A stretch of 48,498 nt of DNA from positions 1 through 48,498 of the forward strand of contig NZ_VMQS01000011.1 of the NCBI RefSeq assembly GCF_007625055.1, in the 5' to 3' direction. Numbering within the stretch: the first letter of the stretch is position 1; each line of letters starts with the position of its first letter. The notes under the pieces were generated by a model. The model had not been told where the DNA came from and searched no databases. It worked only from the letters and a program-made list of their open reading frames with translations. This stretch comes from Halomonas sp. Its GTDB lineage: Bacteria; Pseudomonadota; Gammaproteobacteria; Pseudomonadales; Halomonadaceae. This document shows positions 1-8,735 of the stretch, in pieces. Position numbers and translations under genes: made by a program.

Positions 1-34
1 AAAAGTCCGCCGGAATCAACGCCCGGCGGACTTC
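1..34 (-). terminator. Rho-independent terminator of gap
   Basis: On the minus strand, just after the gap stop codon, the arms GTCCGCCGG and CCGGCGGAC pair around a short loop, and the stem is followed by a run of four T at the window edge. The position and shape fit an intrinsic terminator for gap. The tract may continue outside the window. Confidence 0.8.
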
Positions 35-64
35 TCTACTCTCAAAATTCAGAGGATTGCTGCG

Positions 65-1069
65 TCAGCCTCTCGCGGCCTGCATGGCCAGGGCGGTATC
101 AATCATGCGATTGGAGAAGCCCCATTCGTTGTCATACCAGGCCATGATTTTAACCAGGCGCCCGTTGACACGGGTGTGGTTGGCATCAAAGGTTGATGAA
201 TGGGCATCATGGTTGAAATCAATCGACACCAGCGGCTGGGCGTTGACCGCCAGTACAGCTGATCCCTCAGCGGCTTTTTCAACGATGGCGTTGATCTCTT
301 CCTTGCTGGTATCACGGCTGGCATTAAAGGTCAGGTCCACCAGGGAAACGTTGATCACCGGCACGCGCACCGCCAGGCCATCGAACTTGCCCGCCAGCTC
401 CGGCAACACAAGGCCTACGGCGGCTGCCGCGCCGGTTTTGGTGGGAATCATGGAATGCGTCGCACTGCGCGCCCGGTAAGGGTCAGAATGGTACACATCG
501 GATAGATTCTGATCGTTAGTGTATGCATGCACCGTGGTCATCAAGCCATTTTCAATTCCAACGGCGTCGTTCAGCACCTTGGCGATCGGTGCCAGGCAGT
601 TGGTGGTGCAGGACGCATTGGACACCACCTTGTGTTCAGCCTTCAGCGTCTGTTCGTTAACACCAAACACTATGGTGGCATCCGCATCCGGACTAGGCGC
701 AGAAATCAGCACCCGCTCAGCACCCGCCTCAATATGCTTGGCTGCCGCCTCTCGCTTGGTAAACAGGCCCGTGCACTCCATGACCAGATCGACGCCCATG
801 GCCTTCCAGGGCAACTGGGCAGGATCACGCTCCGACAGAATCGCGATGCGCTGCCCATCTACCTGCATGCTCTCCTTGTCATGTTCCACGGAAAACCCGA
901 AATGACCATGAACGGTGTCATGGCGCAGCAGGTGTGCGTTCATTGACGGGTCGCCCAGATCATTGATCGCCACAACTTCCAGATGGTCCCGGTACCCATT
1001 TTCATACACGGCGCGCAACACATTGCGGCCGATCCGACCGAAACCATTAATGGCAATTCTTATTGTCAT
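65..1069 (-). CDS. gap: Type I glyceraldehyde-3-phosphate dehydrogenase
   Basis: Converts glyceraldehyde 3-phosphate, phosphate and NAD(P)+ to 1,3-bisphosphoglycerate in the cytoplasm. The 334-residue protein has the usual length. It opens with the Rossmann motif INGFGRIGR (residues 7-15). The catalytic Cys154 sits in [12 protein letters not shown], with His181 in TVHAYTNDQ and the C-terminal [11 protein letters not shown] motif. Position 37 is Asp, which suggests NAD preference (inference). It is transcribed away from pyk, so the two glycolytic genes share one control region. The related erythrose-4-phosphate dehydrogenase (Epd) is an alternative, but the residues after HAYTNDQ resemble GAPDH rather than Epd. 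Confidence 0.95.
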   Translation of the reverse strand: MTIRIAINGFGRIGRNVLRAVYENGYRDHLEVVAINDLGDPSMNAHLLRHDTVHGHFGFSVEHDKESMQVDGQRIAILSERDPAQLPWKAMGVDLVMECTGLFTKREAAAKHIEAGAERVLISAPSPDADATIVFGVNEQTLKAEHKVVSNASCTTNCLAPIAKVLNDAVGIENGLMTTVHAYTNDQNLSDVYHSDPYRARSATHSMIPTKTGAAAAVGLVLPELAGKFDGLAVRVPVINVSLVDLTFNASRDTSKEEINAIVEKAAEGSAVLAVNAQPLVSIDFNHDAHSSTFDANHTRVNGRLVKIMAWYDNEWGFSNRMIDTALAMQAARG

Positions 1070-1315
1070 GAGGACACCTTTTTCGTTGAGTGGCTATTAA
1101 AAGCCGCTGCATGGATGAAATGTTGTAAAAAAACAAAAAATTGCTAAACATACCTATATAAAACAGCCTTTATCTATTCATGTAGCATTATTTAATCTCT
1201 TAAAGGCAAATATACGTCCTTGATGTGGTAAAATTACTACACAACGGCTATCTTAGTCTACTACTTAGATGATCAAAAACGCTTGTTACAACAACACTTA
1301 TATGAGGCCAATCTA
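1070..1315. promoter_or_regulatory. Divergent gap/pyk promoter region
   Basis: These 246 bp separate two divergent glycolytic genes and are clearly richer in A and T than the flanking coding DNA, as expected for two promoters. A ribosome binding site GAGG at 1304-1307 serves the pyk start at 1316. The region contains the palindrome at 1224-1241. I could not place -35 and -10 boxes with confidence. Confidence 0.6.
1224..1241. promoter_or_regulatory. Candidate HexR operator
   Basis: TGTGGTAAAATTACTACA is an almost perfect 18-bp inverted repeat (arms TGTgGTAA and TTACtACA). It fits the published gammaproteobacterial HexR pattern (about TGTARTWWWATTACA) at 13 of 15 positions. HexR controls gap, pyk and Entner-Doudoroff genes in many gammaproteobacteria. 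The hexR gene itself is not in the window, so the assignment is an inference from motif and position. Confidence 0.5.
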
Positions 1316-2815
1316 ATGAGCACCGCTACCCAGCCCATGCCTGCTACTCCCCATACTTCCAAGCAGTCACTGCTTGCATTGCGCCGTACCAAGATTGTCG
1401 CGACCCTTGGCCCTGCCAGCGATCGCCCAGGCGTGCTGGAAGCCATGCTGAAAGCAGGTGTTGATGTGGTACGGTTGAATTTCTCTCATGGCGCGCCGGA
1501 CGACCATCGCCGCCGGTTGACAGAAGTCCGCCACCTGGCTGAACAGCTGGGCCGTAGCGTTGCTGCACTGGGGGATTTGCAAGGCCCCAAGATCCGCATT
1601 GCCCGCTTCGCTGAAGACGCTATTCACCTCAAGGAAGGCCAGCCCTTTGTGCTGGATATGGCGCTGGACGAAAACGCCGGCAGCCTTGAGCGCGTTGGCT
1701 GTGACTACAAAACGCTGGCCGAGGATGTCAGCGTCGGCGACCGCCTCTTGCTGGATGATGGCCGAGTAGTACTTGATGTGACGGCCGTTCAGGGCCAAGA
1801 GGTACATACCCGGGTCCACGTGGGCGGCAAGCTCTCCAATAACAAGGGTATCAACAAGCAGGGAGGTGGACTTTCCGCACCGGCTCTGACCAAAAAAGAC
1901 AAGGCCGATCTGAAAACTGCCGTGGAGATCGGCGTGGATTATCTGGCGGTCTCTTTTCCTCGTTCCGCAGCGGATATGCAAGAGGCAAGGGAGCTGCTGG
2001 GCGACGCTGGCCGTGAGATCGGCCTGGTGGCCAAGCTGGAACGCGCCGAAGCCGTCGCCAGCGACGACACCCTGGATGGCATTATCAACGCCTCTGAAGC
2101 AGTCATGGTGGCCCGCGGCGACCTGGGCGTGGAAATTGGCGATGAAGCCCTGATCGGCACCCAGAAGCGCATCATCAAGCACGCCAGAACCCTCAACCGG
2201 GCGGTGATTACAGCGACTCAGATGATGGAATCCATGATTGAATCACCACTGCCCACCCGCGCTGAAGTGTTTGACGTGGCCAATGCCGTACTCGATGCCA
2301 CGGATGCCGTCATGCTGTCTGCCGAGACAGCGGCGGGCGACTATCCGGTTGAAACCGTGGAAGCCATGAACCGGGTCTGCCTTGGCGCCGAGCGCGAGCG
2401 GATTGCCCAGGAGTCAGGCCACCGTATCCATGAAGGCTTTGAAAGAGTCGATGAAACCATCGCCCTTTCTGCCATGTATGCCGCTAACCATATGGCTGGC
2501 GTGGATGCTATTGCGTGCATGACCTCAACAGGTTATACCCCGCTGATTGCGTCACGTATACGCTCTGGCTTGCCGATTGTCGGCCTTGCACACAGCCCGA
2601 TTGCACAACGGCGGATGGCGCTTTATCGCGGTGTGGTATCACTGCCTTTTGATACTTCTGACATCGCCGCCAAGGATGTCAATCAGACTGCCATGAAGTT
2701 ACTTGTCGAGCATGGCTTGGCACACCCCGGTAAACACGTCATTCTGACCCGTGGTGACCACATGAATGCCCATGGTGGCACCAACACCATGAAAGTGATG
2801 GCCGTAGACGCATAA
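1316..2815 (+). CDS. pyk: Pyruvate kinase (PykA type)
   Basis: Transfers phosphate from phosphoenolpyruvate to ADP, giving pyruvate and ATP. The 499-residue protein follows E. coli PykA closely: RRTKIVATLGPASDRPGV near the start, LGDLQGPKIR, SNNKGINKQGGGLSA, MVARGDLGVEIG, and the active-site segment ITATQMMESMIESPLPTRAE. The reading frame extends to a TTG at 1283. I chose the ATG at 1316 because GAGG lies 8 bases before it and the homology begins about 20 residues later. It is followed after 29 bp by mgsA, with its own GGAG site, and then by pgi, so the three probably form an operon. Confidence 0.95.
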   Translation: MSTATQPMPATPHTSKQSLLALRRTKIVATLGPASDRPGVLEAMLKAGVDVVRLNFSHGAPDDHRRRLTEVRHLAEQLGRSVAALGDLQGPKIRIARFAEDAIHLKEGQPFVLDMALDENAGSLERVGCDYKTLAEDVSVGDRLLLDDGRVVLDVTAVQGQEVHTRVHVGGKLSNNKGINKQGGGLSAPALTKKDKADLKTAVEIGVDYLAVSFPRSAADMQEARELLGDAGREIGLVAKLERAEAVASDDTLDGIINASEAVMVARGDLGVEIGDEALIGTQKRIIKHARTLNRAVITATQMMESMIESPLPTRAEVFDVANAVLDATDAVMLSAETAAGDYPVETVEAMNRVCLGAERERIAQESGHRIHEGFERVDETIALSAMYAANHMAGVDAIACMTSTGYTPLIASRIRSGLPIVGLAHSPIAQRRMALYRGVVSLPFDTSDIAAKDVNQTAMKLLVEHGLAHPGKHVILTRGDHMNAHGGTNTMKVMAVDA

Positions 2816-2844
2816 TAACGTCGAACCACCCGGAGAGTTTCGCC

Positions 2845-3318
2845 ATGCCTGACATTCGCCCACCCCGCCAAGCCGTGCGTACCCTGCAGGCGCGCAAACG
2901 GATTGCACTGATTGCCCACGACGGCAAGAAAACCGAAATGCTTGAATGGGTCACGCGCTGGCATAAGACGCTCAGCCAGCACAGCCTGATCGGTACTGGC
3001 ACGACCTCCGGGCGTCTCAAGCAGGCACTGGGCCTTGAGGTGGAACCTTTGATGTCTGGGCCGCTGGGCGGCGATCAGCAGATTGGCGCCCGGATTGCAG
3101 AGCAACAGCTGGATATCCTGATTTTCTTCTGGGACCCCTTTGCTCCCCAGCCGCATGACCCGGACGTCAAGGCGCTTCTTCGTCTCGCAGCGCTGTGGAA
3201 TGTTCCGGTTGCCTGTAACGCCGCCAGCGCCGATTTCCTGCTTTCATCGCCATATTTCAGTGAATGCTACGATATGGCGATACCTGACGCCGAGGCCTGG
3301 GCCCAAGCGCGCACCTGA
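2845..3318 (+). CDS. mgsA: Methylglyoxal synthase
   Basis: Turns dihydroxyacetone phosphate into methylglyoxal and phosphate, a bypass that releases phosphate when sugar phosphates pile up. The 157-residue protein matches E. coli MgsA along its length: RKRIALIAHDGKK, GTTSG, SGPLGGDQQIG with the catalytic Asp77 (Asp71 in E. coli), and FFWDPF followed by PHDPDVKALLRLA with His104 and Asp107. It sits between pyk and pgi with gaps of 29 and 81 bp, so it is probably co-transcribed with the enzymes whose flux it relieves. Confidence 0.95.
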   Translation: MPDIRPPRQAVRTLQARKRIALIAHDGKKTEMLEWVTRWHKTLSQHSLIGTGTTSGRLKQALGLEVEPLMSGPLGGDQQIGARIAEQQLDILIFFWDPFAPQPHDPDVKALLRLAALWNVPVACNAASADFLLSSPYFSECYDMAIPDAEAWAQART

Positions 3319-3399
3319 AAATCAGACAAGCCAGATGCCAAGTCAAGGTCGGGCACACTCTATGTCATCATCGACTGATCAAAAAAATGCGAGCCCCTT

Positions 3400-5061
3400 A
3401 TGTTTCAACTCACCCGCAGCGTGACCTGGCAGGCCCTTGAACGTCTGCGTGATAGCACCACCGATGACCGCATCCGTGATTATTTCGTTCAGGATCCACA
3501 GCGCTTTGAAAAGATGAGCCTGCGGGTGGGCGGTCTTTTTCTGGATTACTCCAAGCACCACGTTTCGGATGAGGTGCTCAAAAAACTGCTGGAACTGGCC
3601 GATCATTCCGCCCTGGTACAGCGCCGCGCCCAGATGTTTTCAGGTGACATCATCAATGTCACTGAGAACCGCCCGGTCCTGCACACTGCGCTGCGCAACT
3701 TAAGCGCTGACGCTGTGCATGTCGACGGCAAGGATGTCATGCCGGAAATCAACCGCACCCGGGAACAGATAAAGCAGTTTTCAGAAGCGGTCAGAAGCGG
3801 GGAATGGAAAGGCTATAATGGCCAGCGCATCAGGGATGTGGTCAATATCGGCATCGGCGGCTCCGATCTGGGCCCGAACATGGCAGTGCGCGCGCTGCTC
3901 AAGTATCGCCACCCGGAACTGCATTTCCACTTTGTTTCCAACGTCGATGGCACTCATATCCAGAAGGTGCTGTCGCGGCTTGACCCGGCCACCACTCTGT
4001 TCATTGTCTCGACCAAGACCTTCTCCACCCAGGAGACCCTGCTCAACGCCAAGACGGCGCGGCGCTGGTTTCTGGAAAATGCCGGTGAGGATGCCGACGT
4101 CGGCGCCCACTTCATTGCTGCGTCCACCAACCGCAAGGCGGCAATGGCATTCGGCATACGTGAAGAGAACGTGTTCGAGTTCTGGGCCTGGGTGGGCGGG
4201 CGCTATTCCATGTGGTCGTCGATTGGCCTGCCGATTGCCCTCTCAATTGGCTTTGAAGGCTTTATCGAGCTACTGGAAGGCGCCCATGAGATGGATCGCC
4301 ACTTTATCGAAGCGCCCTTCTCGCAGAATATGCCGGTGCTGATGGCACTGATCGGGATCTGGTACATCAACTTTGTAGGCGCAGAAACCCAGGCCATCGT
4401 GCCCTACGATCAGGCCCTCAACCAGCTGCCCGCCTTTCTGCAGCAGCTGGATATGGAATCCAACGGTAAGTCGGTGGACATTTTCGGTCATCCGGTCAAT
4501 TACAAGACCGGCCCGATTGTCTGGGGGCAGACCGGTTCCAATGGGCAGCACGCTTTCTTTCAGTTGCTGCACCAGGGCACCCGCTACGTACCGATTGATT
4601 TTATTGCCTCGCTGAAACCCGAGCCCGGCATGGAGGATCATCATTTCGCCCTTCTCACCAATATGCTCGCCCAGGCTAACGCCTTTATGGAAGGCAGTCA
4701 GGGAGACAGCAGGGAACTGAACCAGCACGACCCTTACAGCTGCCCCGGTAACCGGCCTTCCAGCACGCTGTTGCTGGATGAGCTTACCCCCAAAAACCTG
4801 GGCGCCCTGATTGCTCTCTACGAACACAAGGTGTTCGTGCAGGGCGTCATCTGGAATATCAATTCCTTTGACCAATGGGGTGTCCAGCTGGGTAAGCGGA
4901 TTGCCGGGGAAATCAGCGAGCGAATCGACACCAATGCCGCCGATTTTGATGCCTCCACCCAGGGGCTACTGGAGCTGGTGCGCGGCCATTTCCCCAGCGC
5001 TAACAGCGAGCAGACAGAGGCATCAGCCAAGGCAGCCAGGAAAACCAGGGCTTGCCCCTGA
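3400..5061 (+). CDS. pgi: Glucose-6-phosphate isomerase
   Basis: Interconverts glucose 6-phosphate and fructose 6-phosphate. The 553-residue protein has normal family length. Visible landmarks are IGIGGSDLGP, STKTFSTQETL, VGGRYSMWSSIGLPIALSIG, the catalytic Glu353 in QLDMESNGK, His384 in GSNGQHAFFQ, and Lys499 in FDQWGVQLGKR. The ATG at 3400 fits the family N-terminus (TWQALERL). It is probably the last gene of a pyk-mgsA-pgi operon. In organisms that use the Entner-Doudoroff route, Pgi recycles fructose 6-phosphate, but the rest of that pathway is outside this window. Confidence 0.96.
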   Translation: MFQLTRSVTWQALERLRDSTTDDRIRDYFVQDPQRFEKMSLRVGGLFLDYSKHHVSDEVLKKLLELADHSALVQRRAQMFSGDIINVTENRPVLHTALRNLSADAVHVDGKDVMPEINRTREQIKQFSEAVRSGEWKGYNGQRIRDVVNIGIGGSDLGPNMAVRALLKYRHPELHFHFVSNVDGTHIQKVLSRLDPATTLFIVSTKTFSTQETLLNAKTARRWFLENAGEDADVGAHFIAASTNRKAAMAFGIREENVFEFWAWVGGRYSMWSSIGLPIALSIGFEGFIELLEGAHEMDRHFIEAPFSQNMPVLMALIGIWYINFVGAETQAIVPYDQALNQLPAFLQQLDMESNGKSVDIFGHPVNYKTGPIVWGQTGSNGQHAFFQLLHQGTRYVPIDFIASLKPEPGMEDHHFALLTNMLAQANAFMEGSQGDSRELNQHDPYSCPGNRPSSTLLLDELTPKNLGALIALYEHKVFVQGVIWNINSFDQWGVQLGKRIAGEISERIDTNAADFDASTQGLLELVRGHFPSANSEQTEASAKAARKTRACP

Positions 5062-5199
5062 TGCTGCCCCACAGATGATTCCATTCCAACTGCCCGGCAA
5101 AAGTGTCAAAGGGCGGGTAGCGGTTGTCTGGCACCTCAGCGGCGCTGAAAGCGTGATAAAATCGCGTGTATTATTTGGCTGCTTGCAGGTGCCCATTCC

Positions 5200-5943
5200 G
5201 TGCTTTCCAATATCCGCATTATCCTGGTACAGACCTATCATCCCGGCAATATCGGCGCCACAGCGCGCGCCATGAAAACCATGGGATTAACCCGACTGAT
5301 ACTGGTCAACCCACGCGCCTTCCCCGACGCCGACGCCACTCGGCTGGCCGCTGGGGCAACTGATGTGCTCGACAGCGCCCAGGTAGTCAGCTCGCTCGAA
5401 GAAGCGGTCAGCGGGTGCGTGCAGGTCGTCGGCGCCAGCGCCCGCTTACGCAGCATGCCGCTCCCTCACTTTGATGAGCCAGACGATATGGCCCAAGGCG
5501 TGATGGATAACGCCCAGTACCAGCCGGTGGCCCTGGTATTTGGCCGTGAGCGTTCCGGGCTGACCAACGCCGAAATCCGCTGCTGCACCCATCAGGTCAG
5601 TATTCCGGCCAATCCGGACTACGGCATTCTCAACCTCTCACAAGCGGTGCAGATTCTGGCCTATGAGCTCCACCGTAATTGGCGCCGCCGCGCAGACAGC
5701 GGTTTTGTCTATCAGGCACCCAGCGAGGCCATACCGCCCACCCGCGAGCAGTTCGGGCATTTTCAGACCCACCTCAGCCAGGTCATGCAGCGCAGCGGCT
5801 TTCTTACCCAGCCCCACGCCCGCACCGAAGAACAGCTCCAGGCACTGTTTGCCAGAGCTGAACCCAGCCGCAAGGAGCTTTCCCTGCTGCGCGGCTGGTT
5901 AAGCGCCCTGGATGCTCACCTTCCCCAGCAGTCGGATAGTTAA
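5200..5943 (+). CDS. trmJ: tRNA (cytidine/uridine-32 2'-O)-methyltransferase TrmJ
   Basis: A SPOUT-class methyltransferase that uses S-adenosylmethionine to methylate the ribose of nucleotide 32 in the anticodon loop of certain tRNAs. The 247 residues carry the family signature: IRIILVQTYHPGNIGATARAMK at the N-terminus, LVFGRERSGLTN in the middle, and the knot segment IPANPDYGILNLSQAVQI. Translation starts at a GTG with a weak AGG about 10 bases upstream. The 138-bp gap after pgi suggests its own promoter. A terminator hairpin follows at 5981-6004. Confidence 0.9.
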   Translation: MLSNIRIILVQTYHPGNIGATARAMKTMGLTRLILVNPRAFPDADATRLAAGATDVLDSAQVVSSLEEAVSGCVQVVGASARLRSMPLPHFDEPDDMAQGVMDNAQYQPVALVFGRERSGLTNAEIRCCTHQVSIPANPDYGILNLSQAVQILAYELHRNWRRRADSGFVYQAPSEAIPPTREQFGHFQTHLSQVMQRSGFLTQPHARTEEQLQALFARAEPSRKELSLLRGWLSALDAHLPQQSDS

Positions 5944-5974
5944 TCAACGCTAGCTGAGCCGTAATAGTTGGTAT

Positions 5975-6008
5975 AAAAAAGGCAGCCTCGAATCGCAGGC
6001 TGCCTTTT
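5975..6008. terminator. Bidirectional terminator between trmJ and the antiporter gene
   Basis: GGCAGCCT (5981-5988) pairs with AGGCTGCC (5997-6004) around an 8-base loop. A run of six A precedes the stem and TTTT follows it, so it can work in both directions between the convergent genes. Confidence 0.85.
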
Positions 6009-6034
6009 GTCTTGCCGGGTCTGTTGGCGGATGA

Positions 6035-7393
6035 CTAGAGCATCATGGCTGCCAGCCAGCCAAAACCGATCAACGGCAGGTTGTAGTGTAGAAAGGTCGG
6101 AACCACACTATCCCAGATATGGTCATGCTGGCGGTCGACGTTCAGCCCCGAGGTGGGCCCCAGAGTAGAATCCGATGCCGGTGAGCCGGCATCGCCCAGC
6201 GCTGCGGCGGTACCCACAAGCACCACAGTAGCCATCGGTGAAAAACCGAACTGCAGGGCCAGCGGCACAAAAATCGCTGCAATAATCGGTATGGTAGAAA
6301 ACGACGACCCTATACCCAGGGTAATAAACAACCCGACCAGCAGCATGATCAGCGCCGCCAGGCCGCGATTATCGCCAAACACCGCAAAGGCGCTTTCTAC
6401 AAGAGCGTCAATCTCGCCGGTGGTTTTCATGACTTCGGCAAAGCCCGCCGCTGAAATCATGATAAAACCAATCAGCGCCATCATGCGCATGCCGCTGGTA
6501 AACAGGTCGTCGGCCTCGCGCCATTTGAAGATGCCGCCCAGCGAGAGCAAGGCCACACCCACCAGGCCACCCAGAATCATCGAGCCGCTGTACAGCTGTA
6601 ATCCCAACGCCGCGACGATGGCCACGCCTGACATGATCAGGCCCAGCTTATGCGGCTCGGGGGTGCCGGTATGGCGCTCGCCTCCCTGCTGGGAATGCTG
6701 GCTGGCCACCTCCAGTGCCTGATAGTGACGCGGTTTGCGATAGCTCCAGAACAGCGCCACCACAAGCCCCATGGCCATACCGCCCACCGGGATGGCCATG
6801 GCCAGTGGCACCATGGAGCGGGTCACTTCCAGCCCCAGGGGTGCCCCGGCGCTGTTCAGGTTAGCCAGCAGGATATCGTTCAGGAAGATGGCCCCAAAGC
6901 CCACCGGCAGCAGCATATAGGGTGCGGTCAGCCCGAAGGTGAGCGCGCAGGCAATGGCACGGCGGTCAAGATTGAGTTGATTCATGACCTTCAGCAAAGG
7001 CGGAATCAGAATGGGGATAAAGGCAATATGCACCGGAATCAGGTTCTGGGAAAACACCGCCACCAACAGCACGGCGCTGAGGAGCAAGGTTTTCACTCTG
7101 GCCTGCTGGGCGGCATTGGCTTCCTGGCCTAACAGGTTAATCAGACGCAGCGCCAGCATATCCGGCAGGCCTGAACGTGAAATAGCCACCGCAAAAGCCC
7201 CCAGGGTGGCGTAAGCCAAAGCCACCTGAGCACCACCGCCGACCCCGGTATTGAAGGCATCCAACGTCTGTTCAAGCGACAAGCCCCCGACCAGACCACC
7301 CACCAGCGCCCCGGCCACCAGGGCAAACACCACAGACACCCGGGCGAGCGAAAGTGCCACCATCACCAGTACAGCAAGAATAACCGCGTTCAT
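6035..7393 (-). CDS. NhaC-type Na+/H+ antiporter family membrane protein
   Basis: An inner-membrane transporter of 452 residues with about 11 hydrophobic segments. The strongest signature is the C-terminal run [18 protein letters not shown] followed by QHDHIWD and VPTFLHYN, typical of the Na_H_antiporter (YuiF-like) branch of the NhaC superfamily. Some members have been linked to amino acid transport instead, so the substrate is open. The start has GGAG 6 bases upstream on the minus strand. It lies 110 bp downstream of ackA on the same strand with no obvious terminator between, so it could be read from the fabI-pta-ackA transcript or from its own promoter. Confidence 0.8.
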   Translation of the reverse strand: MNAVILAVLVMVALSLARVSVVFALVAGALVGGLVGGLSLEQTLDAFNTGVGGGAQVALAYATLGAFAVAISRSGLPDMLALRLINLLGQEANAAQQARVKTLLLSAVLLVAVFSQNLIPVHIAFIPILIPPLLKVMNQLNLDRRAIACALTFGLTAPYMLLPVGFGAIFLNDILLANLNSAGAPLGLEVTRSMVPLAMAIPVGGMAMGLVVALFWSYRKPRHYQALEVASQHSQQGGERHTGTPEPHKLGLIMSGVAIVAALGLQLYSGSMILGGLVGVALLSLGGIFKWREADDLFTSGMRMMALIGFIMISAAGFAEVMKTTGEIDALVESAFAVFGDNRGLAALIMLLVGLFITLGIGSSFSTIPIIAAIFVPLALQFGFSPMATVVLVGTAAALGDAGSPASDSTLGPTSGLNVDRQHDHIWDSVVPTFLHYNLPLIGFGWLAAMML

Positions 7394-7503
7394 CCGGACT
7401 CCAGCAGATTTAATGAATTATCAAGTTCACAAAAGCGGGAGATTCTATCAGATAAGAACGCTATCGGTAGTCGAATTTGCTTTTCTTTCAGTTGAAACCT
7501 GGT

Positions 7504-8733
7504 TCAGTTCAGCTCAAGCAGGTTAAGGCAATCAACAGCAATCACTCTTTCTTCATCCGTGGGAATAACCCAGATGCCCACCTGGCTGTCGGCGGACGAT
7601 ATGCAAGGGGCATTTTGCTGATTGGCACTGCCATCCAGCTGCATGCCCAACCATTCACACTGGGCGACAATATTGGCCCGCACCTGTGCGGCGTGCTCGC
7701 CCACTCCGGCGGTAAACACCAATTGCTCCACACCGCCCAGGGCACCGGCCAGGCTGGCAATTTCCCGCGCCGCCCGATAGCAATAGAGCTCAATGGCCTC
7801 TCGTGCTTCGGGGGTATCGCTTTCCAGCAGTTCACGCATATCGCTGCTGATACCGGACACCCCCAGAAGGCCTGAGCGCTTGTAAAGCAGAGTCGAGACC
7901 TCCTCCAGACTCATACCTTCATGGCTGGCCAGATGCAGCACCAACCCAGGGTCAAGAGAGCCCGAGCGCGTTCCCATCGGCAAGCCATCCAGGGCAGTAA
8001 AGCCCATGGTCGAGGCAACGCTGACACCATCGCGAATGGCACACATGCTGGCGCCGTTGCCCAGATGGGCCACAATCACCTTGGAGCGTGGCGCATCAGC
8101 GGGCAGCACCCTGGGCAGAGTGCGCTGGATATAATCGTAGGACAGCCCGTGGAAGCCGTAGCGCAAAAGCCCTTTGGCGGTCAGCTCACGCGGCAGGGCA
8201 AACTGACGCGCCTGCCAGGGCTGCTGGGCATGGAAGGCAGTATCAAAGCAGGCGACCTGGGGCAGCTCCGGGCGTTGTTCCATCAGCACCTTGATGGGTG
8301 CCAGGCCATGGGGTTGATGCAGCGGAGCCAGGCTGGTCAATGCCTCCAGACGATCAACGTCTTCAGCACTGAGCTTCACCGCTTCATGATAGGTCTGCCC
8401 GCCATGTACCACGCGGTGGCCAACCGCCGCCAGACGGGCCTTGTCATCTCGCTGTTCAAGCCAGGTCATCAACAGGGTGATAGCCTCTTGATGTGTCTCG
8501 GCAGACCTCAGGCCAAGGGCTTCAAGCGCCTCTGAGGAGAAGGGTTCTGCACCATGCTCCTCACTCCAATGCGCCAGAGACACCTGGCTTTGTGATGTTG
8601 CCAAGCCGGAAAAATGGCCGCTATAGGTCAGCGTCAAGACCCCTTCGTCGTTAGCCGCTTCCTGCTGGCTAACCCGGTAGAGTGCAAACTTGACGCTGGA
8701 AGAACCGCTATTAAGTACCAGAATATCGTCCAT
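7504..8733 (-). CDS. ackA: Acetate kinase
   Basis: Interconverts acetyl phosphate plus ADP and acetate plus ATP. The 409-residue protein shows the family motifs in order: VLNSGSSSVKFAL (residues 6-18), VGHRVVHGG, ACFDTAFH, HLGNGASMCAI, MGTRSGSLDPGL and VFTAGVGEHA. Only 2 bp separate it from the upstream acyltransferase gene, so translation of the two is probably coupled. The substrate could include propionate or butyrate, since the upstream PTA_PTB domain class covers both acetyl and butyryl transfer. Acetate is the default reading. Confidence 0.93.
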   Translation of the reverse strand: MDDILVLNSGSSSVKFALYRVSQQEAANDEGVLTLTYSGHFSGLATSQSQVSLAHWSEEHGAEPFSSEALEALGLRSAETHQEAITLLMTWLEQRDDKARLAAVGHRVVHGGQTYHEAVKLSAEDVDRLEALTSLAPLHQPHGLAPIKVLMEQRPELPQVACFDTAFHAQQPWQARQFALPRELTAKGLLRYGFHGLSYDYIQRTLPRVLPADAPRSKVIVAHLGNGASMCAIRDGVSVASTMGFTALDGLPMGTRSGSLDPGLVLHLASHEGMSLEEVSTLLYKRSGLLGVSGISSDMRELLESDTPEAREAIELYCYRAAREIASLAGALGGVEQLVFTAGVGEHAAQVRANIVAQCEWLGMQLDGSANQQNAPCISSADSQVGIWVIPTDEERVIAVDCLNLLELN

Positions 8734-8735
8734 GT

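Noticed and set aside
1367-2182. 271-residue open frame on the minus strand inside pyk
   Set aside because: It mirrors the pyruvate kinase codons, has no recognisable domain and no ribosome site; high GC at third positions opens such antisense frames. The same applies to 37368-38171, 17675-18391, 46682-47518 and 39406-40044.
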